Shown one piece after another: positions 1 through 6,499 of a stretch of 11,528 bases of DNA; the first letter of the stretch is position 1; each line of letters begins with the position of its first letter. Origin of the DNA: DATGKK01 sp035294725 (lineage in GTDB: Bacteria > Actinomycetota > Acidimicrobiia > Acidimicrobiales > Bog-793); assembly GCA_035294725.1 (NCBI GenBank), contig DATGKK010000117.1, forward strand, positions 1 through 11,528, written 5' to 3'. The notes beneath the pieces are model-generated. The model was not told where the DNA came from and made no database searches. It saw only the letters and a list, made by a program, of their open reading frames with translations. A program made the position numbers and the translations under genes.

Positions 1-117
1 GGTCCGCCCGACCGACCACGCGTCAACACGTCCGCTGACGACGCCACGACCACATCCGCCAACGCTGTCACAGCGGCGGCGTAGCATCACCAACCAGGAG
101 CCTTCGTCCCGCGGCTT
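1..117. other. Non-coding or decayed stretch at left edge
   Basis: No credible gene is seen here. The stretch lies just downstream of the stop of the minus-strand DUF4232-like frame. If that protein lost its C-terminus by frameshift, the missing part would have to come from here. The other two minus frames give only short, unconvincing peptides. No terminator hairpin or attachment-site copy is visible. Confidence 0.5.
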
Positions 118-639
118 TTACACCGGATCTGGGACGCCACCTTGGCCGCTGGCTAGAGCTACTTGGGAAGCCGGACTTACGGCTTGAAAAGCTGTAGGGA
201 TATCCATACCACTCGGCGCCGCCTGGTAGGAAGCCTGGAAGGCCGAAGTCGATGAAGCAGACGAGCTCACAAAAGCGACGGCCGGATAGCCGCCGAGGGC
301 ACAGGAGGCGGATGACGTGTTCGTCAGCAGCAAGGCGTCGATTTCTTCTCCAGAGCCGAGGTAGGCGTTGCCACCGGCCATCGCGCTGATATCGGCAGCT
401 GTACAGGGTGCTCCTGTTTGGGAGACATTGTGCTTTGTTTCGTGACGCCGCTTCGCTGGAGCAGTGCCACGACGAAAGATTGTCGTTGAGGTCGCTGACC
501 GCGCAAGTGTCGTTGTCGGCCGCTGGTGACCCATGCCAGTACCTGTCGCGAGTGGCGTGGAAGAGTGCCCACTACGGCTTGTTGCCAATATTGGGAATGT
601 GACAACTGCCGCAATCGAGAGCACGGTCACCGAGTACAC
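118..639 (-). CDS. DUF4232-like secreted protein, probably a decayed copy
   Basis: The frame encodes 173 residues with a hydrophobic segment at about residues 3-19, then a Ser/Thr/Ala-rich linker, then a small extracellular domain from about residue 75. Cys79 and Cys113, the latter in SCALGGYP, match the conserved cysteine pair and the tCxLxGYP signature of DUF4232 proteins. These are actinobacterial secreted proteins of unknown function. The frame stops right after a segment like the family's LaPGxxA strand, some tens of residues short of a usual domain end, so the C-terminus looks lost. The only start is GTG at 639. No ATG, GTG or TTG occurs in the open frame back to the stop at 841-843, and no ribosome binding site precedes it. 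The codons just upstream would encode HKR, the positive residues a signal peptide should have, so the real N-terminus may also be lost. Low GC and the adjacent broken integrase support island decay. The family call is by motif only. Confidence 0.45.
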   Translation of the reverse strand: MYSVTVLSIAAVVTFPILATSRSGHSSTPLATGTGMGHQRPTTTLARSATSTTIFRRGTAPAKRRHETKHNVSQTGAPCTAADISAMAGGNAYLGSGEEIDALLLTNTSSASCALGGYPAVAFVSSSASSTSAFQASYQAAPSGMDIPTAFQAVSPASQVALASGQGGVPDPV

Positions 640-1009
640 AGCGGCACGTTTGTGTGCCGAGCCCCTCGGGAGCCGGTTCCTCGGCGGATCGCTACGGCGG
701 GATCCAGCTGCAGCGCGTCCTCCTGCGCTGCGGCGAAGGCCCGCGGAAGTCGATGGCGGAGTCCAACAGCAGGCATTTAGTTTAGCTACCTCCGTGGATA
801 TCTGCCGCCAAGCCGGAATACCGGTACTTCCCTGCTGAGGTCATTCATAGCACGCCTGTCAACCGCGGCAGATGGCAAGTGAACCGTAGGCCGGATGACT
901 GCTCCAACCCCTAAGCTTTCAATTAACCCTCTGACCGGACTTCGGCGGTACTTTCGCGGAAACCCAGGTAGATCGGCGCGCGACGGAGCGGTGTTTCCAC
1001 TACGCGTGA
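640..1009. other. Gene-poor, lower-GC stretch between remnants
   Basis: About 370 bases without a gene I can support. The minus frame of the upstream DUF4232-like remnant stays open to 840 but has no start codon. Plus-strand frames here are antisense and resemble no family. The N-terminal core-binding domain of the integrase should lie here if the gene were whole. I cannot recognise it in any frame, so it has been deleted or scrambled. No tRNA, repeat array or clear hairpin is visible. Confidence 0.5.
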
Positions 1010-1266
1010 CGTGATCGCCCAGGTCAGGCGATCGAGCGCCCGGTCGCACAGCTCGAGACTCTCAAGGAAGAGCTCGGGTCGCTCCATGGCGTGATGATGT
1101 GGACCGGCCCGGTTCTCACGCTCCGGTGGGCTGAGGCGGCCGGCCTCACCGCCTCGAGCATCGACGTCCACGCCGGCGTCGTGCAGATCACCCAGCAGCT
1201 CGCCCGCTCAGGCAGGCTCGAAGCGCTCAAGTCGGCCACGAGCCTGCGCGCGCTCCTGCCCGGCCT

Positions 1267-1274
1267 GGTCGGTC
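1267..1274 (+). repeat. 4-nt tandem duplication breaking integrase frame
   Basis: GGTC occurs twice in a row (1267-1270 and 1271-1274). With one copy removed the reading continues as ALLPGLVVDLAELAAQ, the expected integrase sequence. With both copies present the first frame ends at TGA 1277-1279. It looks like a replication-slippage insertion, a change of plus 4 bases. Confidence 0.75.
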
Positions 1275-1354
1275 GTTGACCTCGCCGAGCTGGCCGCGCA
1301 GTGCCACACTTCGACCTAACTCCTCTTCACGGCCCCAGGCGGGGCACCGCTGCA

Positions 1355-1368
1355 TTATGAGTTATGAG
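1355..1368 (+). repeat. 7-nt tandem duplication breaking integrase frame
   Basis: TTATGAG is perfectly repeated (1355-1361 and 1362-1368). Removing one copy joins TAPGGAPLHYE to NWRRRVW in one frame, as in intact integrases. With both copies the middle frame ends at a TGA within the second copy. It looks like a slippage insertion of plus 7 bases. Confidence 0.85.
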
Positions 1369-1700
1369 AACTGGCGCCGGCGGGTCTGGAACCCGGCCTG
1401 CGAGCGAGCCGGGCTCGCCGGCCTGCGCTTCCACGACCTCCGCTCACTCGCAGCGACGACGCTCATCGCAGCCGGTGTCGACTTGAAGACGGCGCAGAGC
1501 CGCCTCGGGCACTCCTCGTCCAAGGTCACCCTCGATCTCTACGCCAGAGCGACACCCGACGCGGACCGGCGGGCGGCGATTGTTGTTGGAGAACTCCTGC
1601 GGCTCTCGCGCACAAATGGCGCACGGCCGCAGGACAGCGAAGGCGGGGGCACCCGAGTCGGGCCTTCTAACAGGACCGATGCAGTTGCGGTGCGGTGCCG

Positions 1701-1735
1701 TGGGCGTTACAGGACTCGAACCTGTGACCTCAGCC
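1701..1735. other. Likely integrase attachment site in the tRNA-Val 3' half
   Basis: Tyrosine integrases commonly recombine within the T arm and 3' end of tRNA genes and restore the tRNA on insertion. Here the integrase remnant lies immediately outside the tRNA 3' end and the tRNA is intact, so this stretch (T arm plus acceptor 3' strand) is the likely crossover region. No second copy is seen in the window; the other end of the element would be left of position 1. This is inferred from layout only. Confidence 0.45.
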
Positions 1736-1774
1736 GTGTGAAGGCTGCGCTCTAACCACCTGAGCCAAACGCCC
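1701..1774 (-). tRNA. tRNA-Val (anticodon CAC)
   Basis: Read on the minus strand from 1774, a full cloverleaf of 74 nt can be drawn. The acceptor stem GGGCGTT pairs with AACGCCC. The D arm is GCTC-loop-GAGC. The anticodon stem CAGCC/GGCTG encloses the loop TTCACAC, giving anticodon CAC, which reads GUG valine codons. A 5-nt variable loop follows, then the T arm ACAGG-TTCGAGT-CCTGT and discriminator base A. CCA is not encoded; the discriminator is followed by CGG. The 3' end faces the integrase pseudogene, whose open frame overlaps this gene by 55 nt. The GYRTRTCDL-like peptide in that frame is just antisense tRNA. A -10-like hexamer lies 9 nt before the 5' end. Confidence 0.96.
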
Positions 1775-1783
1775 GACGATGAG

Positions 1784-1789
1784 ATGCTA
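1784..1789 (-). promoter_or_regulatory. Putative -10 element of tRNA-Val
   Basis: On the minus strand TAGCAT, a TAnnnT-type -10 hexamer, ends 9 nt before the first base of the tRNA. That spacing suits a start at or very near the mature 5' end. No clear -35 box is seen. It resembles the hexamers ahead of the protein genes in this window. Confidence 0.55.
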
Positions 1790-1871
1790 CCGCGACCCGT
1801 GTGCCAGCTCTTGCGCTCCCAGCCGCTTAACAGGGCAAACAGCCGGCTTCAGCCAGCGCGGGCATCCCGGG

Positions 1872-1877
1872 TAGCCT
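1872..1877 (+). promoter_or_regulatory. Putative -10 element, leaderless start of membrane protein gene
   Basis: TAGCCT matches TAnnnT and is separated from ATG 1884 by exactly 6 nt, so transcription would begin at or next to the start codon. No Shine-Dalgarno sequence fits in this gap. The same arrangement recurs before two later genes. No clear -35 box. Confidence 0.6.
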
Positions 1878-1883
1878 GTCGCG

Positions 1884-2798
1884 ATGCCCAAGAATGCCCC
1901 TGACGGGTTGCCGAGGTACCCCGACGCCGGTACGACCGGCGCAAGCGACGGTGGGGGTTCTGACGACCACGACGGCGACTCCTGGGACGAGGCCGGCGAG
2001 AAGGAATCGGGCGGGTCAAGCCCTTATAAGCCGCCGAACTTTTTCGAGGCGCTCAAGATGTCGAGCCCCTGGGCGGGACGATCGAGCCGCAACCCGACGA
2101 CCGGGGCATCGAGAGCGCGCCGGCCTCCAGCTCGCCCCGCATCGGGAACAGCGGCGGAAGCCATGGCCGTGCGGTACCTGGACCAGCGCGAGCGGCTGAT
2201 CGCGGCATTTCTCGCCGTCTTGCAGCTGATCCTGGCCGTCATCTTCTACTTCCAGATGCGCCGCATCGTCGTGAAGCCGACGAAGAAGCCGAAGCTGTCC
2301 GTGCACCAGGCGCACATCGAGTCGCTCAACTACCACCACGCCGCTCCGTGGTTCCTTCTCGTCAACGCCATCCTCGCCCTCGGCATCGTCACCGGGGTCA
2401 TCTCCAAGCGGCGCTCTCTCGTCGGCTTCACCCTCATCCTCGCTGGGCTCGGCCTCGTGAGCTACCTCGGCGTCATCGGCTTCATCTACGTCGGCGTCGG
2501 GGTCTGGCTCATCTTCCGGGCTCGCAAGCGGGCCGTGAACGCCCAGGCGCGGGCGACCACCGGCTCCACCCGCCCCCGCCGAGGAGCAGTCGACACGCCG
2601 GCGAACCCGGACGCCAAGGTGGCGGCCGACCGGCGCGAGCTGGCCGCTGCCGCCGCCCGCACTGCCGCCGCGGTCCGCCAGCCGCCGGCGCCCTCCAAGC
2701 GGTACACGCCCCCCAAGCGCCCGCTGGCAACGGCGAAGGCGGCGACCAACGGCAGCGGCGAGAAGCGCTCACGGCTCGCGGGGTGGTTCCGCCGCTGA
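1884..2798 (+). CDS. Four-helix membrane protein of unknown function with long disordered tails
   Basis: I do not recognise a named family. The 304-residue product has an acidic, Gly/Ser/Asp-rich N-terminal tail (about 1-50) that looks disordered, a short SPYKPPNFFEALKMSSPWAG segment that could be a conserved motif, then a basic Pro/Ala linker. Four hydrophobic segments follow at about 105-124, 155-173, 178-193 and 194-213. A basic loop lies after the first (RRIVVKPTKKPK), and KRR sits between the second and third. The last third (214-304) is Ala/Arg/Lys/Pro-rich and probably cytoplasmic and unfolded. By the positive-inside rule the basic C-terminus is cytoplasmic. The ATG start is supported by the leaderless -10 hexamer. 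The gene stands alone, divergent from the tRNA, with 87 nt before the next gene, which has its own hexamer. Strong third-position GC bias supports real coding. A role in membrane organisation or transport cannot be told from sequence. Confidence 0.82.
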   Translation: MPKNAPDGLPRYPDAGTTGASDGGGSDDHDGDSWDEAGEKESGGSSPYKPPNFFEALKMSSPWAGRSSRNPTTGASRARRPPARPASGTAAEAMAVRYLDQRERLIAAFLAVLQLILAVIFYFQMRRIVVKPTKKPKLSVHQAHIESLNYHHAAPWFLLVNAILALGIVTGVISKRRSLVGFTLILAGLGLVSYLGVIGFIYVGVGVWLIFRARKRAVNAQARATTGSTRPRRGAVDTPANPDAKVAADRRELAAAAARTAAAVRQPPAPSKRYTPPKRPLATAKAATNGSGEKRSRLAGWFRR

Positions 2799-2878
2799 GC
2801 CACCGCGCTGGCGACACCTCGGCCCCGCGCGCCTCGGCAGGGTTGCCGTCGAACCCCTTTCGGCTGCCCTGGCGGTGG

Positions 2879-2884
2879 TAGACA
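2879..2884 (+). promoter_or_regulatory. Putative -10 element of the FAR-HAD operon
   Basis: TAGACA, with a following C, is the same heptamer as before the SDR gene at 9114. It lies 1 nt before ATG 2886 but 7 nt before the in-frame GTG 2892. The second spacing fits a leaderless transcript starting at GTG. If the element is real, it marks the 5' end of the four-gene operon. No clear -35 box. Confidence 0.5.
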
Positions 2885-2885
2885 C

Positions 2886-5270
2886 ATGCCCGTGACGGCC
2901 GACGGACTCGCTGGCAGGCGCATCGCGGACGCCCTCGCCGGCAAGCGGATCGCCGTGACCGGCGCGACGGGCTTCCTCGGTACAGCCCTCGTGGAGCGGC
3001 TGCTGCGATGCGTGCCCGGCTGCGAGGTGGTCGTCCTCGTCCGGCCAGGGCAACGCCTCAGCGCGAGCGATCGGACCAGACGAGAGGTCGTCCGCAATGA
3101 CTGCTTCGACCGGCTCCGCACCGAGCTCGGGGCGGGCTTCGACGCCGAGATTGGCCGGCGGCTCCACTCGATTGCCGGGGACGTCGGGCGCGATGGCCTC
3201 GGGCTCGACGAGGAGGGGCGGGCGGCCCTCGCGAGCTGCGACGTCGTCGTCCACTCCGCCGCCACAGTCAGCTTCGACGCCCCGCTTGACGGCGCCGTCG
3301 AGGTGAACCTGCTCGGGCCGGCCCGGGTCGCCGAGGCCCTCCGGTCTGTGCACGAGGGAGAGACTCAGTCCGCGCTCCCCCATCTCGTCGCCGTCTCGAC
3401 CGCGTACGTGAACAGCGGCCACAAGGGAGACGCCGCAGAGGACCTCATCACCGCGAGCCGTTGGCTCACGATGCCCGACTGGCGGGGCGAGGTGACCGCC
3501 GCCCGCCGGGCACGGGCCGACGCCGACGCCGAGAGCAGGGATCCGAGCCGCCTGAAGGAGTTCCAGGCCCGGGCCCGGGCCGAGCTCGGCGCTGCCGGAA
3601 CGGCACTGCTCGCCGAGCGCACCGAACGCTTCCGCACCGACTGGGTGCACGACCGCCTCGTCGAGCTCGGGCGGGGCCGCGCCCAGGCTCTCGGATGGCC
3701 CGACGCCTACGCCTACACCAAGTCCCTCGGGGAGCGGGCCCTCCTCGAGACCCGGGACGGGGTGCCGGTTACCTTCGTGCGCCCCTCGATCGTCGAGTCG
3801 GCCCTCTCAGAGCCGCGGCCGGGATGGATCCGGGGCTTTCGCATGGCCGAGCCCGTCATCATCTCCTACGCCCGCGGCCTGCTGAGCCAGTTTCCAGGCG
3901 TGCCGGAAGGCACCGTCGACGTCGTCCCCGTCGACCTCGTCGTGGCCGGGATCATCGCCGTGTGCGCAGCCGGTGCCGACCCAGGCGAGCCGACGGTGTA
4001 CCAGATCGCCTCCGGGGCGCGGAACCCTCTCCGTTACGGGATGCTCGTCGACCTCGCCGAGGAGTGGTTCACCGACCGCCCCCTCTACGACCACCGCGGC
4101 CAACCCATCGTCGTGCCGAAGTGGCAGTTCCCCGGCCGCGGCCAGGTCCAGGGACAGCTGCGGCGCGCCGTGAAGCTCCTGTCGACGGCGGAGAAGGTCG
4201 TGAACCAGCTCCCCGTGCGCGGTGAGCGGGCGGAGCTCGTCGGCCACCTCGAGGAGCGCCGCGCCCAGGCCGAGCGGGCCCTCGACTACGTCGAGCTCTA
4301 CGGGGCCTACACCGAGACCGAAGCCCGCTTCCGGATCGATCGGACGCTAGCTCTCTACGAGAGCCTCGACTCCGAGGACCGCCGGGAATTCGTCTTCGAT
4401 CCCGCCGCCGTCGACTGGCGCCACTACGTGCACGACGTCCACCTGCCCTCGGTGGTCGAGCACGCGAGGGCGCGGACGAGGCCGGGCAAGCGGATGCTCG
4501 CAAGCCGCGAGGAACGCTCCAAGCAGGCGATCCTCTCGAGCGAGCCCCGCCTCGCCGTGTTCGACCTCGAGAACACCCTCGTCGCCTCGAACGTCGTCGA
4601 GAGCTACGCCTGGCTCGCCACCCGCCACCTCGAGCCGCTCGAGCGTGCCCGGGTCGTTGCCGAGCTGCTCGCCCAAGCCCCGAAGCTCCTCGCACTCGAC
4701 CGCCGCGACCGGGGCGACTTCCTCCGCTCCTTCTACCGGCGCTACGACGGGGCGCCCGTCGAGCGCCTCCGGCGCGACGGCCAGGAGATGTGGAGTGATC
4801 TCCTCGCCATGCGGGCGTTCCCGGACGCGCTCGCCCGGGTGCGCCGCCACCGCCGCCTCGGGCACCACACGATCCTCATCACCGGTGCGCTCGACTTCGT
4901 GGTGGAGCCGCTCCGCCCTCTGTTCGACGAGATCATCTCGGCCCGGCTCGGCGAGGAGGGCGGCGCCTTCACCGGCGAGATGGTCTCCGCGCCGCCGACC
5001 GGAGAGGCGCGAGCCCTCCTCATGGAGGAGCGTGCCGCCGACCACGGGCTCACGAAGGCCGAGATCGTGGCGTACGCCGACTCGACGAGCGACCTCCCCA
5101 TGCTCGAGGCAGCCGGCCTCCCGGTCGCCGTCAACCCCGAGGCCAAGCTCGCCGCCATCGCACGACGGCGAGGCTGGCCGATCGAGCAGTGGGGCACGAC
5201 GAAAGGAGGCCCGAGCCGCATGCTCGCCGTCGCCGGGCTCCGCCCGGGGCTGAGGAGCGCAGCTCGATGA
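2886..5270 (+). CDS. Fatty acyl-CoA reductase fused to HAD-IB phosphatase
   Basis: The 794-residue protein joins two enzymes. The N-terminal half is an extended SDR of the fatty acyl-CoA reductase (male-sterility/NAD_binding_4) type, which reduces acyl-CoA to fatty aldehyde or alcohol with NAD(P)H. It has TGATGFLG at 25-32, HSAATVSFD at 123-131, STAYV at 171-175 and the catalytic pair Tyr275/Lys279 (YAYTK). Residues about 465-528 look like the family's C-terminal domain (FDPAAVDWRHYVHDVHLP). The C-terminal part from about 555 is a HAD superfamily IB phosphatase: motif I FDLENT with nucleophile Asp560, motif II Thr666, a likely motif III Lys724, motif IV Asp732 and Asp736 in YADSTSDLPM, then LPVAVNP. 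Such fusions are known in mycobacteria and other actinobacteria. In motif I the second Asp is Glu562, which may alter general acid/base function or mark a family trait. The start may really be GTG 2892. It is first in the operon; its stop overlaps the next ATG (ATGA). Confidence 0.9.
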   Translation: MPVTADGLAGRRIADALAGKRIAVTGATGFLGTALVERLLRCVPGCEVVVLVRPGQRLSASDRTRREVVRNDCFDRLRTELGAGFDAEIGRRLHSIAGDVGRDGLGLDEEGRAALASCDVVVHSAATVSFDAPLDGAVEVNLLGPARVAEALRSVHEGETQSALPHLVAVSTAYVNSGHKGDAAEDLITASRWLTMPDWRGEVTAARRARADADAESRDPSRLKEFQARARAELGAAGTALLAERTERFRTDWVHDRLVELGRGRAQALGWPDAYAYTKSLGERALLETRDGVPVTFVRPSIVESALSEPRPGWIRGFRMAEPVIISYARGLLSQFPGVPEGTVDVVPVDLVVAGIIAVCAAGADPGEPTVYQIASGARNPLRYGMLVDLAEEWFTDRPLYDHRGQPIVVPKWQFPGRGQVQGQLRRAVKLLSTAEKVVNQLPVRGERAELVGHLEERRAQAERALDYVELYGAYTETEARFRIDRTLALYESLDSEDRREFVFDPAAVDWRHYVHDVHLPSVVEHARARTRPGKRMLASREERSKQAILSSEPRLAVFDLENTLVASNVVESYAWLATRHLEPLERARVVAELLAQAPKLLALDRRDRGDFLRSFYRRYDGAPVERLRRDGQEMWSDLLAMRAFPDALARVRRHRRLGHHTILITGALDFVVEPLRPLFDEIISARLGEEGGAFTGEMVSAPPTGEARALLMEERAADHGLTKAEIVAYADSTSDLPMLEAAGLPVAVNPEAKLAAIARRRGWPIEQWGTTKGGPSRMLAVAGLRPGLRSAAR
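5252..5257 (+). promoter_or_regulatory. Ribosome binding site of the alcohol dehydrogenase
   Basis: GAGGAG lies inside the end of the upstream gene, 9 nt before ATG 5267. Together with the ATGA overlap it decides the start against the longer upstream frame from 5189, whose extra 26 residues are Arg/Pro-rich out-of-frame sequence. Confidence 0.65.
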
Positions 5271-6499
5271 AGGCTCTCGTGTTCGAGCGTCAGCTCGCCC
5301 GCTTCGCCGCCTCACGTGTGGCGGCCGATCTCGCCGGCTCGGGTCACGGAGTCGGGGTCGGGCCGCTCGAGCTGCTCGAGGTCGACCCTCCGGCGCTCCC
5401 TGGCGCCGGGTTTGTGCGGGTCACGCCCCGCCTCTCTGGCATCTGCGGCTCCGACCTCGCCACGCTTGACGGCCGCAGCTCCCGCTACTTCGAGCACCTC
5501 GTCTCCTTCCCCTTCGTGCCCGGCCACGAGGTGGTCGGCGACGTCGCCGGCGGCGCGCTCGACGGCCAGCGAGTCGTCCTCGAGCCGGTCCTCGGCTGCG
5601 AGGCGCGGGGCCTCTCGCCGCTGTGTGCAGCCTGCGCGACGGGGCAGAAAGGCCGCTGCGAGCGGATCGCCTTCGGCACGATCGGCGCCGGCCTGCAGAC
5701 CGGATACTGCGCGGACACCGGAGGAGGCTGGTCGGCCGGCCTCGTCGCCCACGAGTCGCAGCTCCACCCCGTGCCGGAGCACCTCTCTGACGAGGCGGCG
5801 GTCATGATCGAGCCGGCGGCCTGCGCCGTCCATGCCGCCCTCGGCGGCATGGAGTCGGGGCACACCGCCACAGGTGGCCAGCGCGTCGTCGTCCTCGGAG
5901 CCGGCACCCTCGGCCTTTGCACGGTCGCCGCCCTGCGGGCTCATGCGCTGCCCGGAGTGCTCGTGGCCGTCGCGAAGCACCCCGAGCAGCGTCGCCTCTC
6001 CCGGCTGCTCGGCGCGGACCACGTCGTCGAGCCGGACGAGGTCGTGCGGGCCGCGCGACGCCTCACCGGCTCCATGGCGCTGCCTGCGGGTGGCGGTGCC
6101 ATCGAGCGCCTGACCGGAGGGGTCGACACCGTCTTCGACTGCGTGGGGAGCGCCGCATCGCTCGAGACCTCGCTCTCCGTCGTGCGGCCCGGCGGCGAGA
6201 TCGTGCTCGTCGGCATGCCCGGACCGGTGAAGCTCGACCTCGCCCCCCTGTGGCAGCGCGAGGTGAGGCTGCGAGGTGCCTACGCCTACGGCACCGAGGA
6301 GACGCCGGCCGGCCCGCGGCCCACCTTCGACCTCGCCCGGGACCTCGTGGAGTCCGCCGGCCTCGACCGGCTCGTGAGTGGCGCCTACCCGCTCGAGCGC
6401 TACGAGGAGGCCATCGCTCATGCAGCGCAGGCAGGGCGCCGTGGGTCGGTCAAGATCGTGTTCGACCTGCGACGCACCCGAGCCAAGGAGCACCTGTGA
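5267..6499 (+). CDS. Zinc-dependent alcohol dehydrogenase (MDR family)
   Basis: A 410-residue medium-chain dehydrogenase that would interconvert an alcohol or polyol and its aldehyde or ketone using NAD(P). The GroES-like catalytic domain covers about 1-190 and the Rossmann domain about 200-345. Catalytic zinc ligands fit Cys60 (SGICGSD), His87-Glu88 (PGHEVVG) and perhaps Glu182 (MIEPAAC). A structural-zinc cysteine set is Cys111, Cys120, Cys123 and Cys131. The cofactor loop is VVLGAGTLGL (208-217). The length is somewhat above the usual 340-380, from a longer N-terminal stretch and a short basic C-terminal tail. Start ATG 5267 overlaps the upstream stop as ATGA and has a GAGGAG site. The stop overlaps the next gene's GTG. 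In this operon it could oxidise the fatty alcohol or aldehyde made by the reductase, or act on the hydroxy compound handled by the LarA-like protein. The substrate cannot be read from sequence. Confidence 0.88.
   Translation: MKALVFERQLARFAASRVAADLAGSGHGVGVGPLELLEVDPPALPGAGFVRVTPRLSGICGSDLATLDGRSSRYFEHLVSFPFVPGHEVVGDVAGGALDGQRVVLEPVLGCEARGLSPLCAACATGQKGRCERIAFGTIGAGLQTGYCADTGGGWSAGLVAHESQLHPVPEHLSDEAAVMIEPAACAVHAALGGMESGHTATGGQRVVVLGAGTLGLCTVAALRAHALPGVLVAVAKHPEQRRLSRLLGADHVVEPDEVVRAARRLTGSMALPAGGGAIERLTGGVDTVFDCVGSAASLETSLSVVRPGGEIVLVGMPGPVKLDLAPLWQREVRLRGAYAYGTEETPAGPRPTFDLARDLVESAGLDRLVSGAYPLERYEEAIAHAAQAGRRGSVKIVFDLRRTRAKEHL
6485..6490 (+). promoter_or_regulatory. Ribosome binding site of the LarA-like gene
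   Basis: AAGGAG, a strong Shine-Dalgarno match, lies 5 nt before GTG 6496. It decides the GTG start that overlaps the alcohol dehydrogenase stop (GTGA) and excludes the long open frame reaching back to 5917. Confidence 0.75.

Larger units (their letters stand above)
1010..1755 (+). pseudogene. Tyrosine recombinase/phage integrase, frameshifted pseudogene
   Basis: This is the catalytic domain of a tyrosine integrase, which cuts and rejoins DNA at attachment sites, but it is spread over three frames. The first frame is open from 1010 and carries LTLRWAEAAGL with catalytic Arg at 1124-1126 and the beta-hairpin Lys at 1229-1231 (LEALKSATSLR). The second frame runs from about 1272 (VVDLAELAAQ, then LLFTAPGGAPLHYE) and contains a TAA stop at 1317-1319. 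The third starts near 1363 (ENWRRRVWNPACERAGL) and holds HDLR with His 1432-1434 and Arg 1441-1443, LGH with His 1510-1512, and the nucleophile Tyr in LDLYAR at 1540-1542. All active-site residues are thus still present. Both frame changes coincide with short tandem duplications, and removing one copy of each restores the frame. The N-terminal core-binding domain is missing. The last frame runs on to a stop at 1753-1755 inside the tRNA; the native end was probably nearer 1620. The gene is not expected to make active protein. Confidence 0.88.

Noticed and set aside
533..838. Plus-strand 101-residue frame in the left region
   Set aside because: No recognisable motif or ribosome binding site, and it overlaps the DUF4232-like frame on the other strand.
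1690..1755. RYRTRTCDL peptide as the integrase C-terminus
   Set aside because: This peptide is the antisense translation of the tRNA-Val gene, a common artefact, and not a protein domain.
3461..4225. Plus-strand 254-residue frame inside FAR-HAD
   Set aside because: Extremely Arg/Pro-rich, which is the usual alternative-frame product of high-GC coding DNA, and it lies fully within a well-supported gene.
5189..5266. N-terminal extension of the alcohol dehydrogenase
   Set aside because: The 26 extra residues are Arg/Pro-rich, lie over the upstream gene in another frame, and the GAGGAG site plus ATGA overlap support ATG 5267.
5917..6495. Long N-terminal extension of the LarA-like protein
   Set aside because: It is Arg/Ala-rich shadow sequence of the alcohol dehydrogenase; AAGGAG and the GTGA overlap fix the start at 6496.
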